Positions 5,845 to 6,714 of a stretch of 6,714 nucleotides of DNA are shown in pieces. Position numbers and translations under genes: made by a program. The DNA is from Chloroflexota bacterium (GTDB taxonomy: Bacteria; Chloroflexota; Limnocylindria; Limnocylindrales; CSP1-4). Location: positions 1 through 6,714 of the forward strand of contig JAJYDP010000276.1 of the NCBI GenBank assembly GCA_021777365.1, given 5' to 3'. The notes beneath the pieces are model-generated. The model searched no databases. It had not been told where the DNA came from and saw nothing but the letters and a program-made list of their open reading frames with translations. Every line of letters starts with the position of its first letter. The first letter of the stretch is position 1.

Positions 5845-6714
5845 ATGCGTGCCACAGCGCTGCTCGAGCGGCACCGCGCGCTCGGGGCGCGCCTGGTGGA
5901 GTTCGCGGGCTGGGAGATGCCCGTCCAGTACCGCGGGATCATCGAGGAGCATCGCGCCGTGCGACAGCGGGCGGGTGTCTTCGACCTCTCGCACATGGGC
6001 GAGCTGCACGTCACCGGCCGCGACGCGGGGGCGGCCCTCGCGTACGCGCTGGCGACCGATCCGCCGTCGCTCACGATCGGTCGTGCTCACTACAGCATGA
6101 TCTGTGCCCCCGACGGCGGCGTGATCGACGACCTGATCGTGTACCGGCTCGCGGAGGAGCACTTCCTGGTCGTCGCGAACGCCGGCAACCGCGCCGTGGT
6201 CGCCGACGAACTTCGCGCCCGGCTGGCCGGCTTCGACGCCGCGCTCGACGACGCGTCGCTGCGGACGTCGCTGGTGGCGATCCAGGGCCCCCGTGCCCTG
6301 CAGGTGCTGGCCCCGCTCACCGGCGTGGACCTGGCCTCGCTCCGGTACTACGCCATCGCCGAGGGGCGCGTGGCAGGGGTGCCGGCCCTGGTGGCCCGGA
6401 CCGGGTACACCGGCGAGGACGGCTTCGAGTGCTTCGTGGCCTGGGACGAGGGGCCAGCGGTCTTCGACGCGCTCCTCTCGGCGGGCGCCTCCGAGGACGT
6501 GATCCCGGTGGGCCTCGGCGCCCGGGACACGCTGCGCCTCGAGGCCGGCATGCCCCTCTACGGCAACGAGCTGGGGCGGGACACCACCCCCTTCGACGCG
6601 GGGCTGGGCCGGGTGGTGAAGTTCGCCAAGCCCGGCGATTTCGTGGGGCGTGCGGCGCTGGCGGCGGCCCAGGACCGGGGGCGCTCGAAGGCGCTGGTCG
6701 GGCTGATCGTGCGA
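5845..6714 (+). CDS. gcvT: Glycine cleavage system T protein (aminomethyltransferase), 3' truncated by window end
   Basis: GcvT takes the aminomethyl group carried on lipoylated H protein, transfers the one-carbon unit to tetrahydrofolate as 5,10-methylene-THF, and releases ammonia. The ATG at 5845 has GGGAG ending 9 nt upstream. The frame stays open to base 6714, giving 290 residues of a protein usually ~360-370 long, so the last ~70-80 are missing. Visible family motifs are VEFAGWEMPVQY (residues 18-29), GVFDLSHMGE (44-53), GGVIDDLIVYR (91-101, containing the conserved folate-site Asp at 95/96), VAIQGPRAL, ARTGYTGEDGFE, and GLGARDTLRLEAGMPLYGNE. These are what one expects of a genuine T protein rather than the related YgfZ or dimethylglycine dehydrogenase families. 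gcvH and gcvP often follow gcvT, but they would be outside the window. Confidence 0.95.
   Translation, partial: MRATALLERHRALGARLVEFAGWEMPVQYRGIIEEHRAVRQRAGVFDLSHMGELHVTGRDAGAALAYALATDPPSLTIGRAHYSMICAPDGGVIDDLIVYRLAEEHFLVVANAGNRAVVADELRARLAGFDAALDDASLRTSLVAIQGPRALQVLAPLTGVDLASLRYYAIAEGRVAGVPALVARTGYTGEDGFECFVAWDEGPAVFDALLSAGASEDVIPVGLGARDTLRLEAGMPLYGNELGRDTTPFDAGLGRVVKFAKPGDFVGRAALAAAQDRGRSKALVGLIVR

Noticed and set aside
352..6162. A stop-free frame of about 5.8 kb on the minus strand
   Set aside because: It runs antisense to or out of frame with the Fn3/CBM, acnA, DUF2520, Nudix and gcvT genes. Its translation is Arg/Pro/Ala-rich with no domain. It is a by-product of the scarcity of stop codons in GC-rich DNA.

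Overview
The window is about 70% G+C by eye, with third codon positions almost all G or C. It comes from a high-GC bacterium. The protein styles (an Fn3 plus CBM20-type secreted glycosidase tail, a DUF2520 protein, an AcnA-type aconitase, GcvT) fit a high-GC Chloroflexota lineage or an actinobacterium. I cannot fix the phylum from sequence alone. No rRNA, tRNA, insertion sequence or CRISPR array is visible, and most of the window is ordinary chromosomal housekeeping sequence.

Layout. (1) Bases 1-738, + strand: the C-terminal end of a secreted carbohydrate-active protein, with an Fn3 module followed by a CBM20-like starch-binding module. (2) Bases 799-834: a perfect 16-bp stem with a TTCG loop, serving as a shared terminator between two convergent genes. 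(3) Bases 839-3581, - strand: a complete aconitase (acnA) reading, except for one apparent extra base near 1239. This base splits the gene into a 781-codon front part and a 131-codon back part that carries the catalytic SSR motif. (4) Bases 3582-3885: a divergent intergenic region. On the acnA side it holds a -10-like box and three perfect hairpins, two of which overlap and exclude each other. On the other side it holds a 32-bp sequence repeated twice at a 37-bp period. (5) Bases 3886-6714, + strand: a run of co-directional genes. These are a Rossmann/DUF2520 protein with an unusual Pro/Ala/Gly-rich N-terminal extension, a possible small Arg-rich protein, a Nudix hydrolase, and gcvT, which is cut off by the window end at 290 residues.

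How they fit together. Aconitase (TCA cycle) and GcvT (glycine cleavage, one-carbon supply) are central metabolism. The Nudix enzyme is a probable nucleotide or dinucleotide-polyphosphate sanitiser, and the DUF2520 protein is a nucleotide-binding dehydrogenase-like protein of unknown substrate. I see no clearly new multi-gene system. The points worth a second look are the aconitase frameshift, the 37-bp-period repeat and leader hairpins in the divergent intergenic region, and the unrecognised Arg-rich ORF with a possible leaderless promoter.
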